Notes: generated by a model from the letters alone, not told the origin. DNA of 64,000 bases from Fulvimarina uroteuthidis (GCF_034321785.1 NZ_JAXLPB010000005.1:248001-312000); one strand, 5' to 3'. Shown: positions 9,343-18,573, numbered from the stretch's first letter. Translations and numbers: made by a program.

Positions 9343-9696
9343 ATGTCCGGCATCAACGAATGGATCGACAGCGAAGTGAAGTCGAACGACGTCGTCGTCT
9401 TCATGAAGGGCACGCCGTCATTTCCCCAGTGCGGCTTTTCGGGACAGGTCGTCCAGATCATCGACTATCTCGGCGTCGAGTATAAGGGCGTGAACGTCCT
9501 GACATCCGACGATCTTCGCCAGGGCATCAAGGCGTACAGCGATTGGCCGACGATCCCCCAGCTCTACGTGAAGGGCGAGTTCGTGGGCGGCTGCGACATC
9601 ATTCGCGAGATGTTCCAGGCGGGCGAGCTGAAGGCGCTTTTCGAGGAAAAGGGAATCGCGACGGCGGCCGCGGCACCGGCCAGCGCCGAAGGCTAG
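9343..9696 (+). CDS. grxD: monothiol CGFS glutaredoxin (Grx4 type)
   Basis: A 117-residue monothiol glutaredoxin. VVVFMKGTPSFPQCGFSGQV carries the CGFS active site at residues 30-33, and the glutathione-binding TIPQLYVKGEFVGGCD segment follows. These proteins bind [2Fe-2S] with glutathione and hand clusters to acceptors, usually with BolA, whose gene is immediately upstream. A short Ala/Pro-rich tail ends the protein. A GC-rich hairpin downstream (9740-9759) probably ends transcription. Confidence 0.96.
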   Translation: MSGINEWIDSEVKSNDVVVFMKGTPSFPQCGFSGQVVQIIDYLGVEYKGVNVLTSDDLRQGIKAYSDWPTIPQLYVKGEFVGGCDIIREMFQAGELKALFEEKGIATAAAAPASAEG

Positions 9697-9739
9697 ATCA
9701 TCAGCGTTCGCGCCACGGCATCGAACACGGACTTTTGAG

Positions 9740-9763
9740 GGCCCGCCTTATGGCGGGCCTTCG
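9740..9763 (+). terminator. putative terminator after grxD
   Basis: An 8-bp stem, GGCCCGCC paired with GGCGGGCC around a TTAT loop, followed by TTCGTCGTTT. The T-tract is poor, so termination may be partial. Confidence 0.6.
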
Positions 9764-9894
9764 TCGTTTGGCAGTAGGCCTTGGGTCGCGGTGCGCTGCG
9801 CGTCCTTTTGTGAAACGAACTGTTTCGAAGACTTGCGGGAATTGCTGCGCTGCACACTTTGCCTTGACCATGCAATGAACCGAAAGCGCCCCCC

Positions 9895-11157
9895 ATGTCC
9901 GCCGTCCCGAACGCCGAAACGCGCGGGCTTCCCTATTGGGAGCTCGTGATCCTCATCGCCTGCCTGATGGCGCTCAATTCGGCGGCGATCGACATCTTCA
10001 TTCCCGCCCTTCAGGATATCGGCTCGGCCCTCGGCGTTGCCGAGGAAAACCGGCGTCAGCTGGTGATCACCGCCTATCTTCTCGGCTTTGGCGCGGCACA
10101 ACTGATCTTCGGGCCATTGTCGGACCGCTTCGGACGGCGACCTGTTCTTCTGGGCGGGCTCGCCATCTACATCACGGCCTCGATCGTGGCCATCGCGACG
10201 CCGAACTTCGAATTCCTGTTGACGCTTCGCGCGATTCAGGGCGTCGGCGCGGCCGCAACGCGGGTCATCGCGATCTCGGTCGTGCGCGACTGCTTCGCCG
10301 GTCGCAAGATGGCAAGCGTCATGTCGCTGGTGATGATGGTGTTCATGGCGATCCCGATCATCGCGCCGAATATCGGCCAGGGCATCATGCTGTTCGGGTC
10401 CTGGCGCGAGATCTTCGTGGCGATCGCCATCTTCGCGATCGGCATCAGTCTCTGGGCCTATATCCGCCTTCCCGAGACGCTGGATCCGAAAGACCGGCGG
10501 GAACTGACCGGGGCTCGCGTCTTCGAAGCCTTCAAGATCGTGATCACGAACCGGACCGCCTTCGGTTACACGATGGCGACCGCGCTGATCTTCGGCGTGC
10601 TCTTCGGCTTCATCAACCAGGTCGAGCAGATCTTCACGGTCACCTACGGGCTCGGACCCTATTTCACGATCATCTTCTCGATCACGGCCGTCTTCATGTC
10701 CATCGCCTCGTTCCTGAACTCGCGTCTGGTCGAGCGGTTCGGCATGCGCAGGCTGTCCCATGGGGCGCTGTTCTGCTTTCTCGGTCTCGCGCTCATCCAT
10801 GCATTCGTCGCATATGAGTTGAACGGCGCGACGCCGATCTGGTTCTTCGTTCCGGTCATGACGCTGAACTTCTGCTTCTTCGGCTTCATCGGCACGAACT
10901 TCAATTCGCTTGCGATGGATCCGCTCGGCCATGTCGCCGGCACCGCATCCTCGGTGCTGGGCTTCATGCAGACGTTCGGCGGCGGCATTTTCGGCGCGAT
11001 CATCGGCTACATGTACGACGGGACGATCGTGCCGTTGCTCATCGGTTTCTGCGTTCTGGGCACGGGCGCGCTGGTCTGCGCCCTTCTCGCCGACGGCGGT
11101 CTGTTCAAGCGCCGCCACGCACGCGCGGATCCGGAAGGCAGTCGCCCTGCCGAATGA
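9895..11157 (+). CDS. multidrug MFS transporter, Bcr/CflA type
   Basis: A 420-residue 12-helix major facilitator of the drug:proton antiporter-1 group. Motif A is clear after helix 2 (GPLSDRFGRRPVLLGGL near residues 76-92), and helix 1 has the SAAIDIFIPALQDIG segment typical of Bcr/CflA exporters. It should export small toxic compounds across the inner membrane in exchange for protons. It follows the bolA-grxD pair after a terminator and seems to have its own promoter. The substrate is unknown. Confidence 0.92.
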   Translation: MSAVPNAETRGLPYWELVILIACLMALNSAAIDIFIPALQDIGSALGVAEENRRQLVITAYLLGFGAAQLIFGPLSDRFGRRPVLLGGLAIYITASIVAIATPNFEFLLTLRAIQGVGAAATRVIAISVVRDCFAGRKMASVMSLVMMVFMAIPIIAPNIGQGIMLFGSWREIFVAIAIFAIGISLWAYIRLPETLDPKDRRELTGARVFEAFKIVITNRTAFGYTMATALIFGVLFGFINQVEQIFTVTYGLGPYFTIIFSITAVFMSIASFLNSRLVERFGMRRLSHGALFCFLGLALIHAFVAYELNGATPIWFFVPVMTLNFCFFGFIGTNFNSLAMDPLGHVAGTASSVLGFMQTFGGGIFGAIIGYMYDGTIVPLLIGFCVLGTGALVCALLADGGLFKRRHARADPEGSRPAE

Positions 11158-11379
11158 CGATCCGTCCGCGCGGGTCGCAAGCTGTTGCACCCCTGTCACA
11201 TTCCGCGCGCGAATGCGCGAGGGGATGAGGTTGCCGCGGCGCTTTTCCTTGATGTGTGCATCGCGCATTTGCACGATGGACTGGAAATCGTCGCGTGACA
11301 CGGTCCCGTCCTCGGCGCCGGTGACGGGTTTTTCACGAAAGACCGCCACGATCACGCGTAACGCAGCCGAACAAGCCGG

Positions 11380-12084
11380 ATGGTCAGCCCAATGCAGAAA
11401 TCTCGTCGCGGCGCGCTCGCCGTCCTCGCCCTGACGGCGGCGCTCGGCCTGACCGGCTGTTCCAGCCTGTCGGGGGCACCGACCCGCGTCCTGGGCTACG
11501 CCTTGGGCAACGGCCTGTCCGGCATGTACGGCCCGATGGAAGACAATGGCCGGATCGTTCCGGGCATCAAGCCGTCGGTTCTCCAGGAGCGCAACATTCG
11601 CAAACAGGTGGCGTGGAACGGCAGGGAAAAGGCCGGCACCATCGTCGTCGATCCTGAAAACCACTATCTGTTCCTGGTACAGGAGGGCGGGACCGCCATG
11701 CGCTACGGCATCGGCGTCGGCAAGGAAGGCTTCTCCTTCGCCGGCACGACCACGATCAAGCGCAAGGCCGACTGGCCGGGCTGGACGCCGACGAACAACA
11801 TGATCAAGCGCGACCCGGAGCGCTACGGCAAGTTCGCCGGCGGCGTTCCCGGCGGTCTCAACAACCCGCTCGGCGCACGCGCGCTCTACCTTTATCGCGG
11901 AGGCCGCGATACCCATTACCGCATCCACGGCACCAACGAGCCGCACACGATCGGCCGCTCCATGTCGTCCGGCTGCATCCGTATGATGAACCAGGACGTG
12001 ATCGACCTGGAACGCCGCGTCTCGGTCGGCACGACCGTCATCGTGCGCCGGGGCGCCTACGAGGATGGAGCCGTCATCGTCTGA
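11380..12084 (+). CDS. L,D-transpeptidase lipoprotein (YkuD domain)
   Basis: A 234-residue envelope enzyme. A lipoprotein signal ends at LTGC with Cys27; ATG 11392 (MQKSRRG) is an alternative start 4 codons in. The YkuD catalytic block is complete: His183 in RIHGTNEP and Cys199 in SMSSGCIRM. Such enzymes make 3-3 crosslinks in peptidoglycan or attach proteins to it, which is prominent in polar-growing Rhizobiales. A second, larger L,D-transpeptidase is encoded at 24948-26462. A strong bidirectional terminator lies just downstream. Confidence 0.93.
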   Translation: MVSPMQKSRRGALAVLALTAALGLTGCSSLSGAPTRVLGYALGNGLSGMYGPMEDNGRIVPGIKPSVLQERNIRKQVAWNGREKAGTIVVDPENHYLFLVQEGGTAMRYGIGVGKEGFSFAGTTTIKRKADWPGWTPTNNMIKRDPERYGKFAGGVPGGLNNPLGARALYLYRGGRDTHYRIHGTNEPHTIGRSMSSGCIRMMNQDVIDLERRVSVGTTVIVRRGAYEDGAVIV

Positions 12085-12115
12085 TCGCGGGCATGAGGAT
12101 TTCGTTCAACGGCAA

Positions 12116-12148
12116 AAAGCCCGCCGCGATCGGATCGCGGCGGGCTTT
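12116..12148. terminator. bidirectional terminator between the L,D-transpeptidase gene and msrB
   Basis: A 15-bp stem (AAAGCCCGCCGCGAT with its complement) around a 3-base loop. It has T-runs on both strands, TTT on plus and TTTTT on minus, and serves two convergent genes. Confidence 0.85.
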
Positions 12149-12171
12149 CGTCGTTCCGGAAGAGGCGTTTC

Positions 12172-12588
12172 TCAATCGCCGGCAGGCTCGAAGTTCAGCG
12201 CCACGCCGTTGATGCAATAGCGCAGACCCGAAGGCGGGGGACCATCGGGAAACACGTGCCCGAGATGGCTGCCGCACTGGCTGCAATGGCATTCGGTGCG
12301 CACCATTCCGTGGCTCGTGTCGCGGCTTTCCTCGACCGATCCCTCGACCGGCGTGTCGAAGCTCGGCCAGCCGGTGCCGCTCTCGAATTTCGTTCCCGCG
12401 ATGAACAGCGGCTGTCCGCAGCCGACGCAGGTGAACGTGCCCGCGCGCTTCTCGCTCAACAGCGCACAGCTGCCCGGACGCTCCGTCCCATGCTGGCGCA
12501 TGACCTGATATTGCTCCGGCGTCAGCATCTCGCGCCATTCTTCCTCGGTGCGGGTGACGGGAAAATCGTAATCGCTCTTGGCGTCCAT
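12172..12588 (-). CDS. msrB: peptide-methionine (R)-S-oxide reductase MsrB
   Basis: A 138-residue repair enzyme that reduces methionine-R-sulfoxide. Four zinc cysteines are seen as CVGC and CSQC pairs. The GTGWPSF motif and the C-terminal RYCINGVALNFEP block, with catalytic Cys in RYCIN, are intact. I start at ATG 12588, which has AGGAG 7 bp upstream, rather than at 12669. It stands alone, convergent with the L,D-transpeptidase gene. No MsrA domain is fused. Confidence 0.96.
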   Translation of the reverse strand: MDAKSDYDFPVTRTEEEWREMLTPEQYQVMRQHGTERPGSCALLSEKRAGTFTCVGCGQPLFIAGTKFESGTGWPSFDTPVEGSVEESRDTSHGMVRTECHCSQCGSHLGHVFPDGPPPSGLRYCINGVALNFEPAGD

Positions 12589-12806
12589 TTCGTTGCTCCT
12601 CGGTGCTGTCCTGCCCCTAATGTGGCGGCGAACGTTCCGGGCACAAGGTTGCCGGATGATCGAGGACAAAGGAGGCGGCGTGTCACTTTATCCGAGGCCC
12701 GTTCTGGAACGCCGCGCACCCCTGCCGGGTTAGAGAGGTTCAGTGTGCGCGCGGGCAAGCCGCGCGCCGAACCCCATGCAAAGACCTGTCGAGGAGCGTA
12801 TCGCCG

Positions 12807-13049
12807 ATGACCAAGGGACCGACCAAGTTCGACAACCAGCAGAACCAGCCGGACGTGCAGGACCGCGACCAAGATCTCGGCTACCAGAAACAGGCGCCCA
12901 AGGCTCGCCCCTCCGACGACAATGATTTCGACCGGCCGGGAAGCCCGGACCGGCTTGGCGGCGAATTGGAGCGCCGTCCCTCCCGCGCGGTGACGGTCGA
13001 CGAGGATACCGACGATCTGAAGAAGGGCCCGAACGATCTTAAGGATTGA
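12807..13049 (+). CDS. small hydrophilic protein of unknown function
   Basis: An 80-residue, very polar protein rich in Asp, Lys, Pro and Gln, with no hydrophobic segment, probably disordered. A good ribosome site (GAGGAG, about 8 bp before ATG 12807) and a strong terminator 25 bp after the stop support a real, separately transcribed gene. I recognise no family. Small stress-related hydrophilic proteins look similar, but that is only an analogy. Confidence 0.75.
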   Translation: MTKGPTKFDNQQNQPDVQDRDQDLGYQKQAPKARPSDDNDFDRPGSPDRLGGELERRPSRAVTVDEDTDDLKKGPNDLKD

Positions 13050-13073
13050 TCCGCAGGACCTACCGCGCATGAG

Positions 13074-13097
13074 GCCGGCGCCTTGCGCCGGCTTTTT
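13074..13097 (+). terminator. rho-independent terminator of the small hydrophilic gene
   Basis: An 8-bp perfect stem, GCCGGCGC and GCGCCGGC around CTT, followed by TTTTT on the plus strand. Confidence 0.85.
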
Positions 13098-13122
13098 CGT
13101 GCCCGTGCGCAGCGTTTGCGGG

Positions 13123-13761
13123 CTAGAAATCGGCGATGTCACCGGTGTTGGCGAACCGACAGCCGGCCCCGGCCATGGCTGCCTTCGCCTCGCCGAGCGA
13201 TCCGTTCATGTCGATCGCGCGGCAGGCATCGTCGACCACGACCACCTCGAACCCGGCCTCGCATCCGTCGAGCGCCGTCCAGTTGACGCAGAAGTCGAGG
13301 GCAAGGCCGCAGACGAACAGACGGCTGGCGCCGCGTTCGCGCAGATAGCCGACGAGCCCCGTCGGCGTCCGATGGTCGGCCTCCCGAAACGCGGAGTAGC
13401 TGTCGACGCCCGGATGGAACCCCTTGCGGACGATCATCTGGGTGCCGGGGACGTCGAGACGCGGATGAAAGGCGGCACCCGACGTGCCCATCACGCAATG
13501 ATCCGGCCAGAGCACCTGGGTGCCGTAGTACAGTTCCACCGTCTCGAACGGAGCCTTGCCGTGAGTGCTGGCGAAGGACGCGTGGCCCGCACTGTGCCAG
13601 TCCTGGGTTGCGACGACGAGGTCGAAGCGCCTCGCCAGGCGATTGACCAGCGGGACGATGGCGTCGCCATCGGGCACCGCCAGCGACCCGCCCGCGCAGA
13701 AATCGTTCTGGACGTCGACGATGATGAGGGCGTCGGTCTCGCCGTTGATCCGGATCGTCAT
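13123..13761 (-). CDS. pncA: nicotinamidase PncA
   Basis: A 212-residue cysteine hydrolase that deamidates nicotinamide to nicotinate for NAD salvage. The catalytic triad is visible: Asp16 in VDVQNDF, Lys113 in VRKGF and Cys158 in LDFCVNW. Metal ligands are Asp54, His56 and His60 (QDWHSAGH) and a candidate His88 (WPDHCV). The start at ATG 13761 has AAGGAAAGG upstream; the frame stays open further upstream without a plausible N-terminus. It is convergent with the small hydrophilic gene and divergent from the exported protein gene at 13948. Confidence 0.95.
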   Translation of the reverse strand: MTIRINGETDALIIVDVQNDFCAGGSLAVPDGDAIVPLVNRLARRFDLVVATQDWHSAGHASFASTHGKAPFETVELYYGTQVLWPDHCVMGTSGAAFHPRLDVPGTQMIVRKGFHPGVDSYSAFREADHRTPTGLVGYLRERGASRLFVCGLALDFCVNWTALDGCEAGFEVVVVDDACRAIDMNGSLGEAKAAMAGAGCRFANTGDIADF

Positions 13762-13947
13762 GGCGTCGAGCCTTTCCTTTCGGGCTGCGGTCAACGTGTG
13801 GATGACCCTTTTGCGTTCGATATTCTGACATCGAAGACGGCTACGGTCCAAACCATGCCCTTTTTGAACGCTCTTTCTTGGCAAAATGGTGCGGCGCGCC
13901 AACATCTGCGCTAGACCACGAGCCGATTCCATCTGAAGGACGACCCT

Positions 13948-14499
13948 ATGCGACGTCACCGACCCGTTCTCGCCGCAAGCCTCACCGCGCTCGGTCTTGC
14001 GCTGCAGCCCGCCTTGGCGCAAGCGCCGTCCGGGCCGGGTGCCCCGGCGGTCATGGAGGAACAGCTTCTCAGCGAGGAGGCACAGACGCTATTGCCGGAC
14101 GCCGAGGCGTCGGAGATCGAAGATGCCGATGCGATCGTCTCCGACCTGGTGGACGTCTCCCTGGGTGACTGGAAGGTTCGAACGACCCTTGCGGACGGGC
14201 TGTCGCTTTCGGTCTCCGACGTTCCCCTGACGATCGCGCTGCCGCCCGAACTGGCCAGCGAAGTGTGCCCCATTCGCGAACAGGATCTCGACCAGCAGGA
14301 AACCGTCGCGGCCGTTCGCACATGCGCGGCGAAATCGGTCAATCCGGATCTGATCGAAGCGGTCCGCTTAAGCCACGAGGAGATCCAAAGGGACATGACG
14401 GACTCGGACCGGGAAGCGGACGGACAGTCGCGTGCCGATGATGCGAGCGCCGAACCGGCCGGCCCCGCCGGCGGAATGGACGCGGACACCGGCAATTAG
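13948..14499 (+). CDS. exported acidic protein of unknown function
   Basis: A 183-residue protein with a clear Sec signal peptide (MRRHRPVLAASLTALGLALQ, cleavage likely after ALA at about residue 24). The mature part is acidic, with two cysteines (SEVCPIRE and RTCAAKS) that could form a disulfide, and a disordered Gly/Ala/Asp tail. I do not recognise a family. It has its own upstream region, divergent from pncA, and no visible operon partner. Confidence 0.75.
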   Translation: MRRHRPVLAASLTALGLALQPALAQAPSGPGAPAVMEEQLLSEEAQTLLPDAEASEIEDADAIVSDLVDVSLGDWKVRTTLADGLSLSVSDVPLTIALPPELASEVCPIREQDLDQQETVAAVRTCAAKSVNPDLIEAVRLSHEEIQRDMTDSDREADGQSRADDASAEPAGPAGGMDADTGN

Positions 14500-14806
14500 G
14501 GTCTAGAAGCGCAAACGCTCTTCAAGGTCCGCGATCGTCCCGTTGCGTATCGAACGCCTGGCAGCGACGAGACAGGCTCTCCTACGCGCTCCAGAGTTCG
14601 AATCGGCGCGTACGACTTCGCGCTTTTCGGCCCACTGCCGGGCACGGCAACCGTGCCTGGACGCCTCGCCCTGGTTAACCTTTACGGATCCGGCCATAGG
14701 TTTGCCGGATTTTAGGAATTTCGGTTCACAGACAAGGTTACGAGCCGTCTCTGCAGCTGCGTCACGCGCGGAGCCGATCATGGCGATTTTGGAAAGCGAC
14801 AAATCG
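14500..14806. other. intergenic region
   Basis: About 307 bp between two exported-protein genes. The frame of the downstream gene is open through much of it, but the text does not look like protein until the lipoprotein signal. I see no convincing terminator, RNA gene or promoter. Confidence 0.5.
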
Positions 14807-15328
14807 ATGCGTGTCTTCGGAACACTGATCTCGATCCTCTCGGCCGGTCTCGTGGCCGGTTGTGCAAGCGGCGGCGACGAGCCGCTCGTCGATGCGATCA
14901 GCCCGACCGCCTATCAGGAAGACGCCCATTGCAAGAGCCTTCTCCTGAAGCCCGGAGAGCTTGTCTATGCGCAGTGCCGCCTCGCAATGTCGCAGACCTA
15001 CCTGAAGAACTACAACAGCCGCCGGAGCGCGATCGAGCGCGAGATGGGAACGACGATCTCCGCCGAGTTCGAGCAGGCCCTGCGCGCGGACGCCTTCTGC
15101 AATTACGACGAATCCATGAAGGTCGCGCCGAACGCGTTCGACAAGAACGTCGCCGCGAATCTGGCCTATGCGAACTGCACGTCGACCCGCGAGGCGATCG
15201 AACAGGAAATCGCAGCCCTCGGGCGCGATCCGTCGACCTTCACCTTGGCCGAGCAGCCCGTCGTTCTGAGGCACAATCTGCAGACCATCGACGACACCAT
15301 GGCCGTGATCAACGGGCCCGGCGCCTGA
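14807..15328 (+). CDS. putative lipoprotein of unknown function
   Basis: A 173-residue protein starting MRVFGTLISILSAGLVAGC, a good lipoprotein signal with the lipidated Cys at residue 19. ATG 14780, nine codons upstream with GGAG in front, is an alternative start. The mature part is mostly helical with scattered cysteines (DAHCKS, AQCRLA, DAFCNY, ANCTST), four in all, which suggests two disulfides in the periplasm. No family recognised. A bidirectional terminator follows at 15361. Confidence 0.75.
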   Translation: MRVFGTLISILSAGLVAGCASGGDEPLVDAISPTAYQEDAHCKSLLLKPGELVYAQCRLAMSQTYLKNYNSRRSAIEREMGTTISAEFEQALRADAFCNYDESMKVAPNAFDKNVAANLAYANCTSTREAIEQEIAALGRDPSTFTLAEQPVVLRHNLQTIDDTMAVINGPGA

Positions 15329-15360
15329 GGGAACGGCCCGAACAGACCATCGCCGACACC

Positions 15361-15393
15361 AAAAAGGCCGGGTCGTTTCGACCCGGCCTTTTT
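15361..15393. terminator. bidirectional terminator
   Basis: A perfect 15-bp stem, AAAAAGGCCGGGTCG and its complement around TTT, with A/T runs on both sides. It serves the convergent genes ending at 15328 and 15423. Confidence 0.9.
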
Positions 15394-15422
15394 GTGGGAT
15401 GACGAACCGACCCGGTTCGCGA

Positions 15423-16043
15423 TCAGTTGCCGGTTTCGGGCGCGGCGTCGGTTTCTGGTGCAGAGGCCGGCGCGCCCGACGTGGCGGGTGCCGCATCGGA
15501 GCCATTGCCCGTGGCCGGATCACCTGCCGGGGCTTCAGCCGATGCATTCTCGGCGCGGCAGGTGGCCGATTCCTTTTCCAGGAAGGCGAAGATCGTCTTC
15601 TGGTCCGGCTCGCCCACACGGCCGTCGCCCAACATGCGATCGGCGACCGGCGGTGCGACCACGGCCGCGATCAAATAGTCGCGCTGCGGATCGGACAGGG
15701 CCGTCAGCGAACGCTCGGCGACGCAGCCGCAGGCCGCCTCGCTCATGTTCTTCATCTGGATGCCGCAGAGACCCGTGATGAGTTCGACCTGATTGTCTTC
15801 CGAATAGCGGGGCAGTTCGAACTTGTCGCCAACCTGGTTGCGCGGTGCCTCGCCCTCGATCGGGGACGCCCCGTCGGTGCTGCTCGTCGCACCGGCTGCC
15901 GTACCCCCGCTCTGCGTCGCCGCCCCGGCGGCAGGCTCGGTGGCCGTCGTGGCATCCTGCGCAAACGACTGAGCCGCAAGGCCGAAAGAAAGCGCCACGC
16001 CCAAGGACAGGGCGGTGAGCGTGCGTTTCGAAATCAATGTCAT
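15423..16043 (-). CDS. exported cysteine-containing protein of unknown function
   Basis: A 206-residue protein with a Sec signal (MTLISKRTLTALSLGVALSF, cleavage after SFA near residue 28). Ala/Thr/Gly-rich linkers flank a compact middle region of about 95 residues. That core has five cysteines, including CGIQMKNMSEAACGC and a later ESATC. ATG 16043 has GGGAG upstream and is preferred over 16082. The function is unknown. It occupies the place where sdhB would normally follow sdhA, but is separated from sdhA by a terminator and is not its operon partner by sequence. Confidence 0.75.
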   Translation of the reverse strand: MTLISKRTLTALSLGVALSFGLAAQSFAQDATTATEPAAGAATQSGGTAAGATSSTDGASPIEGEAPRNQVGDKFELPRYSEDNQVELITGLCGIQMKNMSEAACGCVAERSLTALSDPQRDYLIAAVVAPPVADRMLGDGRVGEPDQKTIFAFLEKESATCRAENASAEAPAGDPATGNGSDAAPATSGAPASAPETDAAPETGN

Positions 16044-16275
16044 GGAGTCTCCCAAGAATTCTTTGCTGGATCCGTCCGGCATGAACCGCTCGATCGCAGT
16101 TCGATCGGATCGGGCGGCGGGTTTGGCCGAAGGGACGGACGACGCGCTCCCGAGGGAACCCTCCCGCGTCGACCTTCGCTGCCTTCATAGCGCGTGTGTT
16201 CACGAGACGCGCCTTAAATATCAGCAATGAACCATCATCCCCACCTATCGCGTGCCGCTTACTGTCGCACCAACG

Positions 16276-16299
16276 AAAAACGCCGGCACAAGGCCGGCG
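16276..16299 (-). terminator. terminator of the sdhCDA transcript
   Basis: On the minus strand a 7-bp stem CGCCGGC/GCCGGCG is followed directly by TTTTT, about 27 bp after the sdhA stop. It implies that the operon ends with sdhA. Confidence 0.85.
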
Positions 16300-16326
16300 A
16301 TCCAGGACTGGGCATGATGCGAGGAC

Positions 16327-18177
16327 TTAGTAGACCCGCTTCTTCGGGGCCATCTTCTCTTCCGGCATGCCTTCGGCGATGAACTCCGTGTGCACCGGCC
16401 GGTAGCTGAGCGTCACTTCGCCGCTTTCCGAAAGATTGGCGAGCGAATGGACGCGCCACTCGCCGTCCAGCCGCTCGGTGAAATCTTCGCGCGCGTGCGC
16501 CCCCCGGCTCTCCTTGCGCGCTTCGGCCGAGTAGACCGTCGTGATGGCGTTCGCCATCAGATTCTCGAGCTCCAGCGTTTCCACAAGGTCGGAGTTCCAG
16601 ATCATGGAGCGATCGTTGATCTTGAGATCGGACATTTCGCCCCAGATCTGCGAAATGCGCCGGCAACCCTGCTCGAGGGTCTCCTGGGTGCGGAAGACGG
16701 CCGCATCCTCCTGCATCGCCTTCTGCATGCGCTCGCGGATCGCAGCCGTCGGGTTGGCGCCCGAGGCGTACCGAACCTTGTCGAAGCGCGCCATGATCCG
16801 GTCGCAGGCCGCCTTGTCGAGGGCGGGCACCGCGGACGTGCGGTCGATCACTTCCCCGGCCCGAATCGCGGCCGCGCGACCGAAGACGACGAGATCGATC
16901 AGGGAGTTCGAGCCCAGACGATTCGCGCCGTGAACCGAGGCGCACCCGGCTTCGCCGACGGCCATCAGGCCCGGTACGACGGCGTCGGGGTTCGAGGCCG
17001 TCGGATTGAGGACTTCGCCATAATAGTTCGTCGGGATGCCGCCCATATTGTAGTGGACCGTCGGCAGGACGGGGATCGGCTCGCGCGTCACGTCGACGCC
17101 GGCAAAGATCTTGGCGCTTTCCGATATGCCCGGCAGCCGCTCGTGCAGGATCTTCGGATCGAGATGGTCGAGATGGAGGAAGATGTGATCCTTTTCCTTG
17201 CCGACGCCGCGTCCCTCGCGGATCTCCATCGTCATGCAGCGCGAGACGACGTCGCGCGAGGCGAGATCCTTGGCCGATGGCGCGTAGCGCTCCATGAAGC
17301 GCTCGCCCTCGGAATTGACCAGATAGCCACCCTCGCCGCGCACGCCCTCGGTGATCAGACAGCCGGCGCCGTAAATGCCGGTCGGATGGAACTGGACGAA
17401 CTCCATGTCCTGCAGCGGCAGTCCGGCGCGGGCCACCATGCCGCCGCCATCGCCGGTACAGGTGTGGGCGGAGGTCGCGGAGAAATAGGCGCGGCCGTAT
17501 CCTCCGGTCGCCAGGACCACGGTCTTGGCGGAGAACCGATGAATCTTGCCATCGTCGAGATCCCAGGCGACCACCCCGGTGCAGCGGCCGTCCTCGGACA
17601 TGATCAGGTCGATCGCGAAATATTCGATGAAGAACTGGGCATTGTTCTTGAGCGATTGGCCATAGAGCGTGTGCAGAATCGCGTGGCCGGTCCGGTCGGC
17701 GGCGGCGCAGGTGCGCTGCACGGGCGGGCCTTCCCCGAAATTCTGCATGTGGCCGCCGAACGGGCGCTGATAGATCAGGCCGTCTTCGGTCCGCGAGAAC
17801 GGCACGCCGTAATGCTCCAGCTCGTAGACCGCCTTCGGCGCTTCCATGGCGAGATATTGCATGGCATCGACGTCGCCGAGCCAGTCCGAGCCCTTCAGCG
17901 TGTCGTAAAGGTGCCACTGCCAGCTGTCGGGCGTCATGTTCTTCAGGGAGGCGGCGATGCCGCCCTGCGCTGCGACCGTGTGGGAGCGCGTCGGGAAGAC
18001 CTTGGTGATGCAGGCGGTTCGCAGCCCCTGCTCGGCCATGCCGAGAGTCGCCCGCAGGCCGGAGCCGCCTGCGCCGACCACGACCACGTCGAACTCGTGA
18101 TCGACATATTCGTAGGCCTTGCCGTTCTGTTTCGGCGCTTCGCGATGCGGCTGACCGTTCGTTCCGTTACTCGCCAT
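16327..18177 (-). CDS. sdhA: succinate dehydrogenase flavoprotein subunit
   Basis: A 616-residue FAD subunit of complex II, oxidising succinate to fumarate in the TCA cycle. The FAD-binding GAGGSGLRATLGMAEQG lies near residues 36-52. RSHTVAAQGG carries the His that binds FAD covalently, and the GHILHTLYGQ-like and RLGSNSL segments are present. It sits 3 bp downstream of sdhD in the order C-D-A. The iron-sulfur subunit gene sdhB, usually next, is absent and a terminator follows instead. Confidence 0.98.
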   Translation of the reverse strand: MASNGTNGQPHREAPKQNGKAYEYVDHEFDVVVVGAGGSGLRATLGMAEQGLRTACITKVFPTRSHTVAAQGGIAASLKNMTPDSWQWHLYDTLKGSDWLGDVDAMQYLAMEAPKAVYELEHYGVPFSRTEDGLIYQRPFGGHMQNFGEGPPVQRTCAAADRTGHAILHTLYGQSLKNNAQFFIEYFAIDLIMSEDGRCTGVVAWDLDDGKIHRFSAKTVVLATGGYGRAYFSATSAHTCTGDGGGMVARAGLPLQDMEFVQFHPTGIYGAGCLITEGVRGEGGYLVNSEGERFMERYAPSAKDLASRDVVSRCMTMEIREGRGVGKEKDHIFLHLDHLDPKILHERLPGISESAKIFAGVDVTREPIPVLPTVHYNMGGIPTNYYGEVLNPTASNPDAVVPGLMAVGEAGCASVHGANRLGSNSLIDLVVFGRAAAIRAGEVIDRTSAVPALDKAACDRIMARFDKVRYASGANPTAAIRERMQKAMQEDAAVFRTQETLEQGCRRISQIWGEMSDLKINDRSMIWNSDLVETLELENLMANAITTVYSAEARKESRGAHAREDFTERLDGEWRVHSLANLSESGEVTLSYRPVHTEFIAEGMPEEKMAPKKRVY

Positions 18178-18180
18178 GGT

Positions 18181-18561
18181 TCAACCTCCGAAGCTCATCT
18201 TGATGATCGCGTAGAGTCCTACGCCGGCAATCAGGCAGGCAAAGAAGATGTTGCCGATCGCCAGGACCCATTTCAGGGGCCCGTGAATGTAGTCTTCGAT
18301 GATCGTCTGCATGCCAAGCCGCATATGGACGCAGGCCGAGATGATGACGAGTGCGGCGCCGACACCCACGATGGGGTTGGCGAAGGCCTCGCGAACCGAT
18401 CCGTACTCGCCGGTCGCCAGCGAAACGACGACGAAAAGATAGATCGTGATCAGGACGAGATTGGCGATCGCCGTCAGGCGCTGCTGCCAGAAATGTTCGG
18501 TGCCGCCGTGGCCGGCGCCCATGCCGCGAACGCGGCTCAGGGGGGTGCGCATGTCTTTCAT
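18181..18561 (-). CDS. sdhD: succinate dehydrogenase membrane anchor subunit
   Basis: A 126-residue three-helix subunit. HMRLGMQTIIEDYIHG near residues 79-94 is the family signature containing the heme b ligand His and the conserved Asp-Tyr near the quinone site. It follows sdhC by 12 bp and precedes sdhA by 3 bp. With SdhC it anchors the catalytic subunits in the inner membrane and binds ubiquinone. Confidence 0.95.
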   Translation of the reverse strand: MKDMRTPLSRVRGMGAGHGGTEHFWQQRLTAIANLVLITIYLFVVVSLATGEYGSVREAFANPIVGVGAALVIISACVHMRLGMQTIIEDYIHGPLKWVLAIGNIFFACLIAGVGLYAIIKMSFGG

Positions 18562-18573
18562 GAGGGGCGTCCT

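Noticed and set aside
14543..14806. 88-codon N-terminal extension of the lipoprotein at 14807
   Set aside because: A lipobox requires the start close to MRVFGTLIS; the extension would bury the signal peptide.
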